Below are positions 7,593 to 16,274 of a stretch of 64,000 nt of DNA, piece by piece. The position numbers and the translations under genes are program-made. Source of the DNA: an uncultured Paracoccaceae bacterium (GTDB lineage: Bacteria; Pseudomonadota; Alphaproteobacteria; Rhodobacterales; Rhodobacteraceae). Location: assembly GCA_947499635.1 (NCBI GenBank), contig CANMPD010000017.1, positions 22,417 through 86,416 on the forward strand, written 5' to 3'. The stretch's first letter is position 1; each line of letters starts with the position of its first letter. The notes beneath the pieces are model-generated. The model saw only the letters and a program-made list of their open reading frames with translations. It was not told where the DNA came from and searched no databases.

Positions 7593-9383
7593 TTACTCTT
7601 CAAACGGGTCCCATTCATCCTCAACTTCGGGGAGGGCATCAGCTTGGACTTCGGCAGCTAAATCTTCGGGAGTACGGATATGTTTGATTTTTGCTTTGGG
7701 AAACGCGGTAAGGACTGCTTGTACCAAAGGGTGTGCTGTGGCTTCAGTCTCTAGTGCCGTATAGGCAGCGTTTTCACGCTCAGTGATGGTTTCACCGCCC
7801 CCTTCATTTGCGAGTGAGATGATCCAGCGGGCTTGGGTCCAGTTTTGTAACTGTTGTCCCAGACGTGCAGCCAGATCTTTGGGCGCGTCAGTTGTAGGTT
7901 GAATTGTAATTCGTCCTGCTTGATAGCTGACCAGACGTAGATATGTTTTGACATATTCCAGTAGCAGCCCGTCACGATTGGTGCGGATCAATTCAACCAC
8001 ATGTTCGAACGTTGGATAGCGTGCAAGCGCAGCTTCGGCTTTAGGAGCAAGGGCTGTGGCTTGTCCACCCTGAGACGAGCCTGACATGACTGGGCCATTT
8101 CCTTGCGGCATACCGCCTGTGGAACGGCTATATGGTTGTGAGGCAGAACTGGATGGTGATTGTATCATTCCCCCACCGGGACCATTCGGCGGCGGTGGCG
8201 TAGGTGTGTCCTGCAGTTTGCGTAACAACTCTTCGGGTGCTGGTAAATCCGCGACATGAGTGAGACGGATTACAGCCATTTCCGCAGCCATCATGGCATT
8301 AGGAGCGGCGGCGACCTCTTCCAAAGCTTTGAGAAGCATTTGCCACATACGGGTCAGCACGCGCATGGGCAAGGCGTCAGCCATTTGCTTGCCACGGGCG
8401 CGTTCGTCAGGGCTGATTGTGGGATCTTCGGATGCGTCAGGAGTTATTTTTACAACGGAAACCCAGTGGGTAATTTCGGCCAGATCGCGTAAAACGGCCA
8501 TTGGGTCTGCACCCTCGGCGTATTGAGAGGACAGTTCGGTCAGTGCAGCAGCTGCATCACCACGCAGGATCATATCAACCAAATCCAATACACGACCTCG
8601 GTCGGCAAGGCCTAACATCGCGCGCACTTGGTCGGCAGTGGTTTCGCCGGCTCCGTGGGAAATGGCCTGATCCAGTAACGAAGTTGCGTCACGTGCTGAG
8701 CCTTCGGCTGCACGGGTAATTAAAGCAAGTGCATCCTCAGCAATTTCAGCACCTTCTGCTGTCGCTATTTTGCGAAGCAGCGCGATCATCACCTCGGGTT
8801 CGATGCGACGCAGATCAAAACGTTGGCAGCGTGACAGTACCGTAACGGGGACTTTACGAATTTCAGTGGTCGCAAATATGAACTTTACATGTGCTGGCGG
8901 TTCTTCCAGCGTTTTGAGCAGAGCGTTAAAGGCACTCGTCGAGAGCATGTGCACTTCGTCGATGATGTAAATCTTATAGCGTGCTGAAGCAGCGCGATAT
9001 TGTACACTTTCGATAATCTCGCGGATATCATTTACACCCGTGCGCGAGGCGGCATCCATTTCCATCACATCGACATGTCGGCCTGCCATGATGGCGGTGC
9101 AATGCTCGCAGACCCCGCAAGGCTCGGTTGTGGGGCCGGCATTACCATCTGCACCAATACAGTTCATGCCTTTGGCGATGATCCGTGCCGTTGTCGTTTT
9201 TCCGGTGCCACGAATGCCTGTCATAACAAAGGCTTGCGCTATGCGGTCGGCCTCAAATGCATTCTTCAACGTGCGGACCATGGCGTCTTGACCTACCAGA
9301 TCGGCAAAGGTCTCTGGCCGGTATTTACGGGCTAGAACCTGATAGACGGAAGGTGTCGATGTATCGCCAGTGGTATCGCTCAT
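7593..9383 (-). CDS. dnaX: DNA polymerase III subunit gamma/tau
   Basis: Clamp-loader subunit of 596 residues, of the tau-length type usual in alphaproteobacteria. Domain I carries Walker A GIRGTGKTT (56-64), a zinc-binding cysteine set (about residues 75-95, ending CGVCEHC), the Walker B DEVHMLS and the sensor-1/SRC stretch SRCQRFDLRR. Domains II-III follow (GSARDATSLLDQAI). A proline/glycine/serine-rich linker lies near 395-440, and a tau C-terminal domain ends with an acidic tail. It heads the dnaX-ybaB pair. The gene upstream on the same strand is a small protein controlled by a cobalamin riboswitch, 64 bases away. Confidence 0.96.
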   Translation of the reverse strand: MSDTTGDTSTPSVYQVLARKYRPETFADLVGQDAMVRTLKNAFEADRIAQAFVMTGIRGTGKTTTARIIAKGMNCIGADGNAGPTTEPCGVCEHCTAIMAGRHVDVMEMDAASRTGVNDIREIIESVQYRAASARYKIYIIDEVHMLSTSAFNALLKTLEEPPAHVKFIFATTEIRKVPVTVLSRCQRFDLRRIEPEVMIALLRKIATAEGAEIAEDALALITRAAEGSARDATSLLDQAISHGAGETTADQVRAMLGLADRGRVLDLVDMILRGDAAAALTELSSQYAEGADPMAVLRDLAEITHWVSVVKITPDASEDPTISPDERARGKQMADALPMRVLTRMWQMLLKALEEVAAAPNAMMAAEMAVIRLTHVADLPAPEELLRKLQDTPTPPPPNGPGGGMIQSPSSSASQPYSRSTGGMPQGNGPVMSGSSQGGQATALAPKAEAALARYPTFEHVVELIRTNRDGLLLEYVKTYLRLVSYQAGRITIQPTTDAPKDLAARLGQQLQNWTQARWIISLANEGGGETITERENAAYTALETEATAHPLVQAVLTAFPKAKIKHIRTPEDLAAEVQADALPEVEDEWDPFEE

Positions 9384-9401
9384 GTGAGGTGCGCCTAAGT
9401 C

Positions 9402-9447
9402 GTTGGGGTCTTACGATTCGCACCATGGTGGCGCAATTGGCCCCAAC
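9402..9447 (-). other. Inverted repeat between the B12-controlled gene and dnaX
   Basis: Outer arms GTTGGGG/CCCCAAC (7 bp) enclose a second imperfect stem centred on CCATGG. It starts directly after the stop of the upstream gene and ends 18 bases before the dnaX ATG. No T-run follows on the minus strand, so it is not a classical terminator; it might limit read-through or shape the dnaX leader. Confidence 0.4.
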
Positions 9448-9846
9448 CTAGGCAAGCCGGACCGCTTCGTCCACCATTTGACTGCGCGGACGAGCCTCGG
9501 CAAAGGCACGCGGAGCATTTGCCGCCACATACGCGGGCATAGGGGTGTGGCTGGGGTTCAGCATGTGATCGGCATATTGGTCCAGCGTGTCAGCCTGTGC
9601 TGCAGCATCAACACCGCAAAATATGCGAATCCGCTTGTGACTGGCGATGTATCGCGCTGGGCATCCGTTTGGACATCCCTGTAGTTGACTGTCTCCAGTG
9701 ATTTCGAAATCATCGGCCGTCACAGGCTGTGCCATGTCCATCGCCTGTGCCAAGGTGCGCAACATATGGTTTACTGCAGAGCAAGGTCGCCCTAGGTGCG
9801 GACAGTTTGAAGTGATAAAATCGCGTTTTGTCAGTTGTTTAGTCAT
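9448..9846 (-). CDS. Small Cys-rich putative metal-binding protein under cobalamin riboswitch control
   Basis: A 132-residue protein I do not recognise by name. Five cysteines stand out: Cys15, Cys22, Cys58, Cys62 (CPNGC) and Cys77. Their spacing recalls small thioredoxin-fold [2Fe-2S] or metal-binding proteins found near cobalamin genes, but this is inference. There is no signal peptide or membrane segment. The ATG at 9846 is chosen because a GGAGGG ribosome site lies directly upstream; an in-frame upstream start at 9939 would run through the leader. A clear cobalamin riboswitch lies 5' of it, so expression should fall when adenosylcobalamin is abundant. A role in cobalt or corrinoid handling, or a B12-independent replacement, is suggested. 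Confidence 0.7.
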   Translation of the reverse strand: MTKQLTKRDFITSNCPHLGRPCSAVNHMLRTLAQAMDMAQPVTADDFEITGDSQLQGCPNGCPARYIASHKRIRIFCGVDAAAQADTLDQYADHMLNPSHTPMPAYVAANAPRAFAEARPRSQMVDEAVRLA

Positions 9847-9959
9847 AGCGCCCTCCGCGCGTATCGGCGGAGTAGGGCGATCTAATGTGCAGATATCCGT
9901 ATAAGGTCGGACCGTAGCATCAGATCTCGCCACGGACACCCCGCCCGGTTTCGAGTTAC

Positions 9960-10138
9960 ATGTCTGATGGCAGGTCTCCTGACTTGCGGGTTATCGCCGT
10001 CCTGACCCTTCCCAGCCGATTGGCCAGTGGTGATATCAGGTGGCTCGCCGCTTACAGTTGCGGGGGCAGTCGTGGAATAGGCCAATTGGCGGCACCACGT
10101 TCCCTTTTCATTCCGCACGTCGCGTAGACGTTTGGAAA
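9960..10138 (-). ncRNA. Cobalamin (B12) riboswitch
   Basis: On the minus strand the conserved cobalamin-aptamer blocks occur in the right order: GGGAACGTGGTG, then CTGCCCCCGCAACTGTAAGC, GCCACTGG-like pairing elements, GGGAAGG, AACCCGCAAG and the B12 box AGTCAGGAGACCTGCC (about 9969-9984). The aptamer ends about 115 bases before the start codon of the Cys-rich gene. Boundaries are approximate. Known members of this class bind adenosylcobalamin and shut off translation or transcription of the downstream gene. Confidence 0.92.
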
Positions 10139-10225
10139 CCATCTCGATGAGTCTAGCCAAGACTTGGTAGATTCGTCAATTTAAACCACTAGAGTTTGTA
10201 GTGTTTGTCAAATAAAGGGAAAGGT

Positions 10226-10319
10226 GAGAGGTTGGACATCGACCCAAGCGGGGCTCGTTGTGGCTGCTTCCTTCCGGATCTGACCAGGTTGGCGAGGCGC
10301 TCGCCCGCGCCAACCTCTC
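10226..10319 (-). ncRNA. ffs: Signal recognition particle RNA (4.5S, bacterial small type)
   Basis: Minus-strand RNA of about 94 nt closed by a perfect 10-bp terminal stem GAGAGGTTGG/CCAACCTCTC. The apical loop carries the universally conserved domain IV signature CAGATCCGGAAGGAAGCAGC, the Ffh-binding site. It forms the SRP core with Ffh for co-translational targeting of membrane proteins. It lies between rpsU and the B12 riboswitch, upstream of dnaX, an arrangement familiar in alphaproteobacteria. Confidence 0.95.
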
Positions 10320-10374
10320 GGGGATCGTATAGGCGTATGTTTGAAAAATGACAAGCCATCAAACGATCTACAAA

Positions 10375-10405
10375 AGAAAACCCCTACAGCCGTGCTGTAG
10401 GGGTT
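10375..10405 (-). terminator. Rho-independent terminator of rpsU
   Basis: Perfect 12-bp stem AACCCCTACAGC/GCTGTAGGGGTT with a 3-base loop, followed on the minus strand by TTTTCTTTT. It lies about 60 bases past the rpsU stop. Confidence 0.9.
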
Positions 10406-10466
10406 CACTATTCTTAACAGTATCCAAGTAAAAACTGGCACTGAGATATTACACCGAGACGGGAGC

Positions 10467-10673
10467 TTAGAGCATACCCTCGCGCTGTGCTTTCTTGCGT
10501 GCCAGCTTACGGGCACGACGTACGGCTTCAGCTTTCTCGCGCGCTTTTTTCTCAGAAGGCTTCTCGAAATGTTGCTTGAGCTTCATTTCGCGGAAAACGC
10601 CTTCGCGCTGCAGCTTTTTCTTCAGGGCACGGAGCGCCTGATCGACATTGTTGTCGCGAACACTAACCTGCAT
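10467..10673 (-). CDS. rpsU: 30S ribosomal protein S21
   Basis: Small-subunit ribosomal protein of 68 residues with the S21 signature: [20 protein letters not shown] at the N-terminus, [20 protein letters not shown] in the middle, and an Arg/Lys-rich tail ([17 protein letters not shown]). The N-terminal block and strongly basic tail are diagnostic. It is monocistronic, with its own strong terminator downstream, and transcribed toward ffs. Confidence 0.97.
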   Translation of the reverse strand: MQVSVRDNNVDQALRALKKKLQREGVFREMKLKQHFEKPSEKKAREKAEAVRRARKLARKKAQREGML

Positions 10674-10804
10674 GTGGTTTTCACCACCTTTCTAGATATG
10701 AGTTGCAATAAAATAGCAGGAACTGGCCATATAGCCTGCGCGATCTAAATTGTCTAGTACTGGGACAGGCGCACAGGCCTGTATTGATGCGGGAGAATTC
10801 GGAA

Positions 10805-11500
10805 ATGACTGAACATAGCCTTAAATTCCATGACCAGCTGCTGGATGCAGTGTTAAACCACGTTGTTTTTGACGGGTGGAGCGAGACCAGTTTTGAAGCG
10901 GGTGTAAGCGATTCGGGTCTTGATATGAATTTGGCGAGGGCCCTGTTTCCACGCGGTGCGTTGGATCTCGCCGTAGCCTACCACAAGCGTGGCGACCAAA
11001 ATATGTGTGCAGCACTGGCTGCGACAGATTTGTCAGCCTTGCGATTTAGAGATCGGGTGGCGTTGGCCGTTAAACTTCGATTTGAGGCGATTGAAGACAA
11101 AGAAGCCGTACGTCGTGGTGTGACGTTGTTTTCATTGCCGCAATATGCAGCCGAGGGTACTAAATTGATTTGGGGCACATCAGATGCAATTTGGACGGCG
11201 CTGGGCGATACATCCGAAGATGTAAATTGGTACACCAAACGTGCGACCCTTTCAGGTGTGTATTCATCGACGGTCATTTATTGGTTGGGCGATGACAGCG
11301 AAGACCATCAGGCAACTTGGGAATTTCTGGATCGTCGTATAGAAAATGTGATGAAATTCGAAGCTCTTAAAGCTAAAGTTCAGGGAAACCCATTGCTCAG
11401 ACCTTTTTTGGCAGGCCCCAACTGGCTCGCGTCACAAATCCGCAAACCTGCCCAGACTGATGGGTTGCCGGGACGGTGGTCAAATCAGCGCGATACTTAG
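10805..11500 (+). CDS. COQ9 family protein
   Basis: About 231 residues of the COQ9 family, lipid-binding helical proteins related to TetR folds that assist ubiquinone synthesis (presenting intermediates to COQ7 in eukaryotes). Family features are the N-terminal LLDAVLNHVVFDGWSETSF, the ARALFPRGALDLAVAYH segment and the C-terminal YWLGDDSEDHQATWEFLDRR block. Three in-frame starts exist (TTG 10784, ATG 10787, ATG 10805); 10805 is preferred because GGGAG lies about 10 bases upstream. It reads in the same direction as the quinone oxidoreductase, 17 bases away, so a shared transcript is likely. Confidence 0.88.
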   Translation: MTEHSLKFHDQLLDAVLNHVVFDGWSETSFEAGVSDSGLDMNLARALFPRGALDLAVAYHKRGDQNMCAALAATDLSALRFRDRVALAVKLRFEAIEDKEAVRRGVTLFSLPQYAAEGTKLIWGTSDAIWTALGDTSEDVNWYTKRATLSGVYSSTVIYWLGDDSEDHQATWEFLDRRIENVMKFEALKAKVQGNPLLRPFLAGPNWLASQIRKPAQTDGLPGRWSNQRDT

Positions 11501-11517
11501 ATTAATAGGAAATATAA

Positions 11518-12504
11518 ATGCCCGATATGATGCGTGCCGTTGAAATTACTGAGTTTGGTGGACCGGATGTTTTAAAACTAACACAACGGCCAGTTCCGAA
11601 ACCCATGCCGGATCAGGTCGTGATCAAGATTGCTTACGCAGGTGTGAACCGCCCAGATGCACTACAACGTGCAGGCTCCTATGCGCCGCCAGTCGGGGCG
11701 AGTGATCTACCGGGCCTTGAGGCGTCGGGGGAAGTGGTTGCAATTGGGACCGAGGTCACGCAGTGGGCCGTGGGTCAGCAGGTTTGCGCGTTGTTGCCAG
11801 GCGGCGGGTATGCAGAATACGTGGCGACGCCTGCACGCCATTGTTTACCTATCCCCGCAGGTATGACATTGAAGCAAGCTGCATGTCTGCCCGAGACATG
11901 TTTCACCGTGTGGTCCAACGTCGTGCAACGCGGTGGATTAAAGGCCGGGGAGCGGATCTTGGTTCATGGCGGGTCATCTGGCATTGGGACAACGGCGATT
12001 CAAATCGCCAAAGCACTGGGTGCTAAAGTTTATGTCACTGCAGGCACCGACGAGAAATGCGCTGCGTGTTCCGATCTTGGTGCAGATGTTGCGATTAATT
12101 ATCGTACGGCAGATTTTGTCGAGGTAATGCGTGCTGAGGGTGGCGCGAATATGATCTTGGATATGGTGGGCGGTGAGTATATCGATCGCAATATCAAAGC
12201 TTTATCTGATGACGGGCGATTGGTGCAAATCGCATTCCTACAGGGTGCTAAGGTGGAGTTGAATTTTGCTCAGATCATGATGCGTCGATTGACGTTCACC
12301 GGGTCGACGTTGCGCCCGCAAACTGACACGGCAAAGGCGAGTATTGCCCAGCAGGTGCAGCAATTTGTTTGGCCAATGATCGCTGCCGGGGAGTTTAGCC
12401 CTGTGATGGACAGCTGCTTCCCCTTGGAACAGGCTGTCGCAGCCCATCGTTATATGGAAAGTTCCGCTCATGTCGGTAAAATATGTTTGGCAGTTCAGCC
12501 CTAA
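11518..12504 (+). CDS. NAD(P)H:quinone oxidoreductase (PIG3-type, zinc-independent MDR)
   Basis: Medium-chain dehydrogenase/reductase of 328 residues. It has the quinone-reductase N-terminal GroES-like domain (AYAGVNRPDALQRAGSY), the GLEASGEV strand, and a Rossmann domain with HGGSSGIGTTAIQIAKALGA for NADPH binding. The zinc ligands of alcohol dehydrogenases are missing, as expected for the PIG3/QOR branch. It would reduce quinones or other alpha,beta-unsaturated carbonyls in the cytosol. It lies 17 bases after the COQ9 gene. Its last 4 bases overlap the convergent RNase T2 gene. Confidence 0.88.
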   Translation: MPDMMRAVEITEFGGPDVLKLTQRPVPKPMPDQVVIKIAYAGVNRPDALQRAGSYAPPVGASDLPGLEASGEVVAIGTEVTQWAVGQQVCALLPGGGYAEYVATPARHCLPIPAGMTLKQAACLPETCFTVWSNVVQRGGLKAGERILVHGGSSGIGTTAIQIAKALGAKVYVTAGTDEKCAACSDLGADVAINYRTADFVEVMRAEGGANMILDMVGGEYIDRNIKALSDDGRLVQIAFLQGAKVELNFAQIMMRRLTFTGSTLRPQTDTAKASIAQQVQQFVWPMIAAGEFSPVMDSCFPLEQAVAAHRYMESSAHVGKICLAVQP

Positions 12505-13145
12505 CGGATAGGCGTAAATCTTGCGTCTTGTCGTGTGCAGTCTTTAATGACATCTCGACCACAAGGGACGGGATGTAAATCGCGGCTCAGACACACGCGG
12601 GCCTCTTGAATATATTCCTCACGACACGTGATCGTGAGGCTGTCTCGGTTCAGGTTTGGATTGTCCTGTAAAAAGGCGTCTTCCACAACTGAGGCGGGGA
12701 GGCGTATTTCGTTAGGGATGTTGCGAAAAACAGTCGGCCGTGTGATTTGCTTATAGGCTTGTCGGGAAAGGTCGAAGTACTCCGCAGCACTGAGTCCAGA
12801 GCAGGTGCCGTGTTTTTTCCATTGATGCCAGGCCAAGCCGGATGTGCCCATTATGTCTGCCATTTCAGAGGTCTGTCGACGTGTGGGCGGGCTCTCAGTC
12901 GTTTGGCAATAGCTGGGCCACCCGCGATGGAATTGGGGCCATAATCCATGCAAAATCCAACCGTGGTCATGGCGTGGGTCGCATTGTTCTGATCCTTTGG
13001 CATCACCTTCGACAGCACACCAATTGGGCGACCAGCTGAGTGCGAGGACGTAGTAATCAAACACGCCAGCGGTTTCTCCATCGGCTTGAACAGCTGTTGC
13101 AAAAGACGCAAACGCAAGAACTACGGCTGAAATTTGTTGTCGCAT
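12501..13145 (-). CDS. Ribonuclease T2 family protein, secreted
   Basis: RNase T2-type endoribonuclease of 214 residues with an N-terminal signal peptide (about residues 1-21, cleavage near VQA-DG), so periplasmic or exported. Both catalytic blocks are intact: CAS1 ILHGLWP (His66) and CAS2 WHQWKKHGTC (His107 and His112). Cysteines at 43, 55, 80 and 115 and near the C-terminus fit the disulfides of the family. It would degrade external or periplasmic RNA, perhaps for phosphate or nucleobase supply. It is convergent with the quinone reductase (4-base overlap) and divergent from the TrcR-like regulator. Confidence 0.9.
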   Translation of the reverse strand: MRQQISAVVLAFASFATAVQADGETAGVFDYYVLALSWSPNWCAVEGDAKGSEQCDPRHDHGWILHGLWPQFHRGWPSYCQTTESPPTRRQTSEMADIMGTSGLAWHQWKKHGTCSGLSAAEYFDLSRQAYKQITRPTVFRNIPNEIRLPASVVEDAFLQDNPNLNRDSLTITCREEYIQEARVCLSRDLHPVPCGRDVIKDCTRQDARFTPIR

Positions 13146-13301
13146 TCGCCTCTTTCCTTATGAGTTCAAGGTGACTATATAGATTGTAAGTTCCCCGACA
13201 ACGGTAACCTACCTGCAAGATACGCAGGCCGCCTGCTTCAGGCGACAGGGAAGGTTTATCCGAAGATGTCGGGGGTGATATCATTTAACAGGAGTAGTGC
13301 C

Positions 13302-14060
13302 GTGGCAAAACCTCTGATGGCTAAAGCGACCGCAGTGTGGTTGGTGGATAATACAACAATCAGCTTTAAGCAGATTGCCGATTTTGTAGGTATGCATGAA
13401 TTAGAAATTCAGGGCATTGCCGACGGTGATGTGGCTGCGGGCGTAAAAGGCTTTGATCCGGTTACGAACAACCAGTTGACCCAGGACGAGATTAATTCAG
13501 CCGAGAAAAATCCGCTGCATAAACTCAAACTCAAGTTCAACCCGTCTGCAGCAGGCGAAGAGAAGCGTCGTGGCCCGCGTTATACGCCACTTTCTAAGCG
13601 CCAAGACCGTCCGAATTCGATTCTTTGGCTCGTGAAGTTTCACCCTGAGCTGGCAGATGCACAAATCGCCAAACTCGTAGGGACAACCAAGCCAACAATC
13701 CAAACGATCCGCGAACGGACGCATTGGAATATTTCGAATATGGAGCCGATTGATCCGGTTGCGCTGGGCTTGTGTAAGCAATCAGAACTGGACGCTGCAG
13801 TGCAAAAAGCTGCCGCTGCCAAAGCTGCCGAGGGCGGTGTGATGAGTGATGACGAGCGCCGTAAGCTTGTTTCCACCGAGCAGTCGCTTGAGATGAATGC
13901 AGAACCCAAGATGCCAAGCGCGATCGAGGGGCTCGAGAATTTTGCTCTTGATTCTAACCCACCATCGCAACGTGATGAGCCAATCGTCGATGCTGACAGC
14001 TTCTTTAATCTGCCATCCAGCAGTGATGCGGATGAAGACGAAGATGAGTCTAAGTTTTAA
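13302..14060 (+). CDS. TrcR-like cell-cycle transcriptional regulator (DUF1013)
   Basis: A 252-residue alphaproteobacterial DUF1013 protein, named TrcR in Rickettsiales and conserved across Rhizobiales and Rhodobacterales. The opening AKPLMAKATAVWLVDNTTISF is characteristic. Two helix-turn-helix-like segments are visible: FKQIADFVGMHELEIQGI near 25-45 and DAQIAKLVGTTKPTIQTIRE near 112-135. An Ala-rich helix follows, then an acidic C-terminal tail (DADEDEDESKF). The GTG start at 13302 is chosen because AGGAG lies 7 bases upstream, rather than the ATG at 13266. It is single-gene and divergent from RNase T2. A terminator-like hairpin lies about 75 bases after the stop. Confidence 0.85.
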   Translation: MAKPLMAKATAVWLVDNTTISFKQIADFVGMHELEIQGIADGDVAAGVKGFDPVTNNQLTQDEINSAEKNPLHKLKLKFNPSAAGEEKRRGPRYTPLSKRQDRPNSILWLVKFHPELADAQIAKLVGTTKPTIQTIRERTHWNISNMEPIDPVALGLCKQSELDAAVQKAAAAKAAEGGVMSDDERRKLVSTEQSLEMNAEPKMPSAIEGLENFALDSNPPSQRDEPIVDADSFFNLPSSSDADEDEDESKF

Positions 14061-14134
14061 TAATTGGTCTCGGCCTGCCCATTAGGTGGGGTTACAGGTT
14101 TGAATAAATGAGACCGGATATACGAAATTCTTGT

Positions 14135-14160
14135 GGGCAGCCGTTTTCTAGGGGCTGCCC
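14135..14160 (+). terminator. Terminator-like hairpin after the TrcR-like gene
   Basis: Perfect 8-bp GC-rich stem GGGCAGCC/GGCTGCCC with a 10-base loop, then TCTT. The T-run is weak. It lies between the regulator and the sulfurtransferase, about 60 bases before the latter's start. Confidence 0.6.
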
Positions 14161-14218
14161 TCTTGCGTGTTACACCCCTCGGGAGTAGTGCTTTGAAGAA
14201 CTTGGCCCAAGGATAAAG

Positions 14219-15079
14219 GTGTCCAATATGGATGATCCGAAAACACTGGTCTCGACTGCTTGGCTGGCGGAGCATCTGAAAGACCCAGAGCTGCGCGTTC
14301 TAGACGCGTCTTGGTATCTGCCGCACATGTCTCGTGATCCAAAAGCTGAATTCGCAACTGCACATATTCCAAGTGCACGGTTTTTCGACATTGATGACAT
14401 TTCAGATCATCGTTCTGAACTGCCGCATATGGCACCTTCTATTGAGAAATTCATGTCGCGTTTGCGAGCGATGGGTGTTGGTGACGGGCATCAAGTCGTC
14501 GTTTATGATGGGATGGGATTGTTTTCAGCTGCCCGCGTGTGGTGGTTGTTCCGTCTTATGGGGCAAAAGAACGTTGCCGTTTTGGACGGGGGCTTGCCAA
14601 AGTGGCTCTCCGAAGGGCGGCCTGTTGAGGCTGAGCTCGCACCTATCCGAGATCGCCATATGACCGTTGATTTTCAGCCTCAAATGGTGCGCGATGTGAC
14701 ACAGGTGTCTGCAGCGTCTAAGCTGGGAGACTTTGAGATTGTAGATGCCCGTTCTGCAGATCGTTTTGCTGGAACTGCGGTTGAACCACGCCCTGGCATG
14801 CGATCTGGGCATATTCCAGGGTCCAAGAACGTTCCCTTTTCTGATGTGTTAAATCAGAATAAAACTATGAAGAGTGCTGATGATCTGCGAGCAGTTTTTG
14901 TATCTGCGGGTGTGGATTTGAACAAACCTGTAATTACGACTTGTGGTTCGGGAGTGACGGCTTCAGTTCTGTGTCTGGCTCTTGAGCACATGGGGAAAAC
15001 AGACCATGCGCTTTATGACGGATCTTGGGCTGAATGGGGCGCTTTCCCGACCTTACCTGTTGCGACTGGAGAGACCTAA
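14219..15079 (+). CDS. sseA: 3-mercaptopyruvate sulfurtransferase
   Basis: Two-domain rhodanese-fold sulfurtransferase of 286 residues. The active-site loop TTCGSGVTAS carries Cys242; the CGSGVTA form is typical of mercaptopyruvate sulfurtransferases, while thiosulfate rhodaneses carry CRKGVTA. The N-terminal inactive domain contains VLDASWYLP and FFDIDDISD, and the domain-linking PGSKNVPF is also standard. It moves sulfur from 3-mercaptopyruvate to thiols or cyanide in the cytosol. Starts GTG 14219 and ATG 14228 are both possible, with AAGGA and AAAGGTG sites respectively. The aminotransferase starts 3 bases after its stop, forming an operon in which the transaminase could generate mercaptopyruvate from cysteine. 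Confidence 0.9.
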   Translation: MSNMDDPKTLVSTAWLAEHLKDPELRVLDASWYLPHMSRDPKAEFATAHIPSARFFDIDDISDHRSELPHMAPSIEKFMSRLRAMGVGDGHQVVVYDGMGLFSAARVWWLFRLMGQKNVAVLDGGLPKWLSEGRPVEAELAPIRDRHMTVDFQPQMVRDVTQVSAASKLGDFEIVDARSADRFAGTAVEPRPGMRSGHIPGSKNVPFSDVLNQNKTMKSADDLRAVFVSAGVDLNKPVITTCGSGVTASVLCLALEHMGKTDHALYDGSWAEWGAFPTLPVATGET

Positions 15080-15080
15080 G

Positions 15081-15094
15081 CAATGTTTGAAACC
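15081..15094 (+). repeat. Direct repeat copy 1 (CAATGTTTGAAACC) at the aminotransferase start
   Basis: Fourteen bases covering the start codon of the aromatic aminotransferase are repeated exactly at 16275-16288, just after its stop. With one single-base gap the match continues for 5 more bases (TAAAA). Confidence 0.8.
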
Positions 15095-16267
15095 CTAAAA
15101 CCTCAACCTGCCGATAAAATTCTCGCGCTTATACAGCAATACCGCGACGATCCACGTGATAACAAAGTGGATCTTGGGGTGGGCGTGTATAAAGATGCCA
15201 GTGGTGTGACGCCGGTTATGCGCGCTGTTAAAGCGGCTGAAAAGCAATTGTGGGAAGAGCAAACCACGAAAGCTTATACGGGTCTTGCAGGGGATCCGAC
15301 TTTTGGCGACACCATGGTAAAGCTAGTTCTCGGTGACAGTGTTGCCCGTGATAAAATCGCCGCTGTTGCGACGCCAGGTGGTACGGGCGCTGTACGTCAG
15401 GCATTTGAGCTGGTTACCCGTGCCAATCCGTCAGCGCGCGTTTTTGTGTCTAACCCGACTTGGCCCAACCATCTGTCTATTCTCAAATATCTGAATATTG
15501 AAACTGTTGGTTACCGTTATTTCGATGCCGAAACCCGTGCGGTTGATTTTGCTGGGATGATGGAAGATCTGAATACAGCGAAATCGGGCGACGTTGTTCT
15601 GTTGCACGGTTGTTGCCATAACCCTACCGGTGCCAACTTGAATATGGCACAGTGGCAAGAGATCGTCGATTTACTGAACGCCAAAGGCCTAATCCCGATG
15701 ATCGACATCGCCTATCAAGGTTTTGGAGATGGCTTGGAAGAAGATGCGGCGGGCGTTCGCCTGGTGGCGTCCTCCACACCTGAATGTCTAGTTGCGGCGA
15801 GCTGTTCGAAAAACTTTGGCATCTACCGTGAACGCACGGGTTTGTTGATGGCAATTTCGCAGAATGCGTCGGCACAGGCGTTGAACCAGCAAACTTTGGC
15901 TTTTTTGAATCGTCAGAACTACTCGTTTCCACCAGATCATGGTGCGCGTATCGTTGGTATGATTTTGAGTGACGACACTTTGCGCGCGGATTGGAAGTCC
16001 GAGTTGGAAGAGGTGCGTTTGGGCATGTTGGAATTACGTCATCAACTTGCAACAGAACTACAGCGCTTGACGGGTTCGGATCGATTTGGGTTTTTGGCGC
16101 AGCACCGCGGCATGTTCTCGTTACTGGGCACTACACCTGATCTAGTTGAAAAAATGCGTGTAGATGCAGGTATTTACATGGTTGGCGACAGCCGGATGAA
16201 TATCGCGGGTTTGAATACTAAGACTGTGCCACTACTGGCACAAGCGATCGTAGATGCTGGTGTTTAA
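15083..16267 (+). CDS. tyrB: Aromatic amino acid / aspartate aminotransferase
   Basis: Class I PLP aminotransferase of 394 residues, the AspC/TyrB length. Visible are MFETLKPQPADKIL at the N-terminus, KVDLGVGVYKD, the ATPGGTGA loop, SNPTWPNH, the HGCCHNPTGAN segment, DIAYQGFGDG, and the PLP Lys in SCSKNFGIYRERTG. It interconverts aromatic amino acids or aspartate and their 2-oxo acids with glutamate in the cytosol. It starts 3 bases after the sulfurtransferase and is probably translated from the same mRNA. A bidirectional terminator follows. A 14-bp copy of its own start region lies directly downstream of its stop. Confidence 0.88.
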   Translation: MFETLKPQPADKILALIQQYRDDPRDNKVDLGVGVYKDASGVTPVMRAVKAAEKQLWEEQTTKAYTGLAGDPTFGDTMVKLVLGDSVARDKIAAVATPGGTGAVRQAFELVTRANPSARVFVSNPTWPNHLSILKYLNIETVGYRYFDAETRAVDFAGMMEDLNTAKSGDVVLLHGCCHNPTGANLNMAQWQEIVDLLNAKGLIPMIDIAYQGFGDGLEEDAAGVRLVASSTPECLVAASCSKNFGIYRERTGLLMAISQNASAQALNQQTLAFLNRQNYSFPPDHGARIVGMILSDDTLRADWKSELEEVRLGMLELRHQLATELQRLTGSDRFGFLAQHRGMFSLLGTTPDLVEKMRVDAGIYMVGDSRMNIAGLNTKTVPLLAQAIVDAGV

Positions 16268-16274
16268 ATAATAC

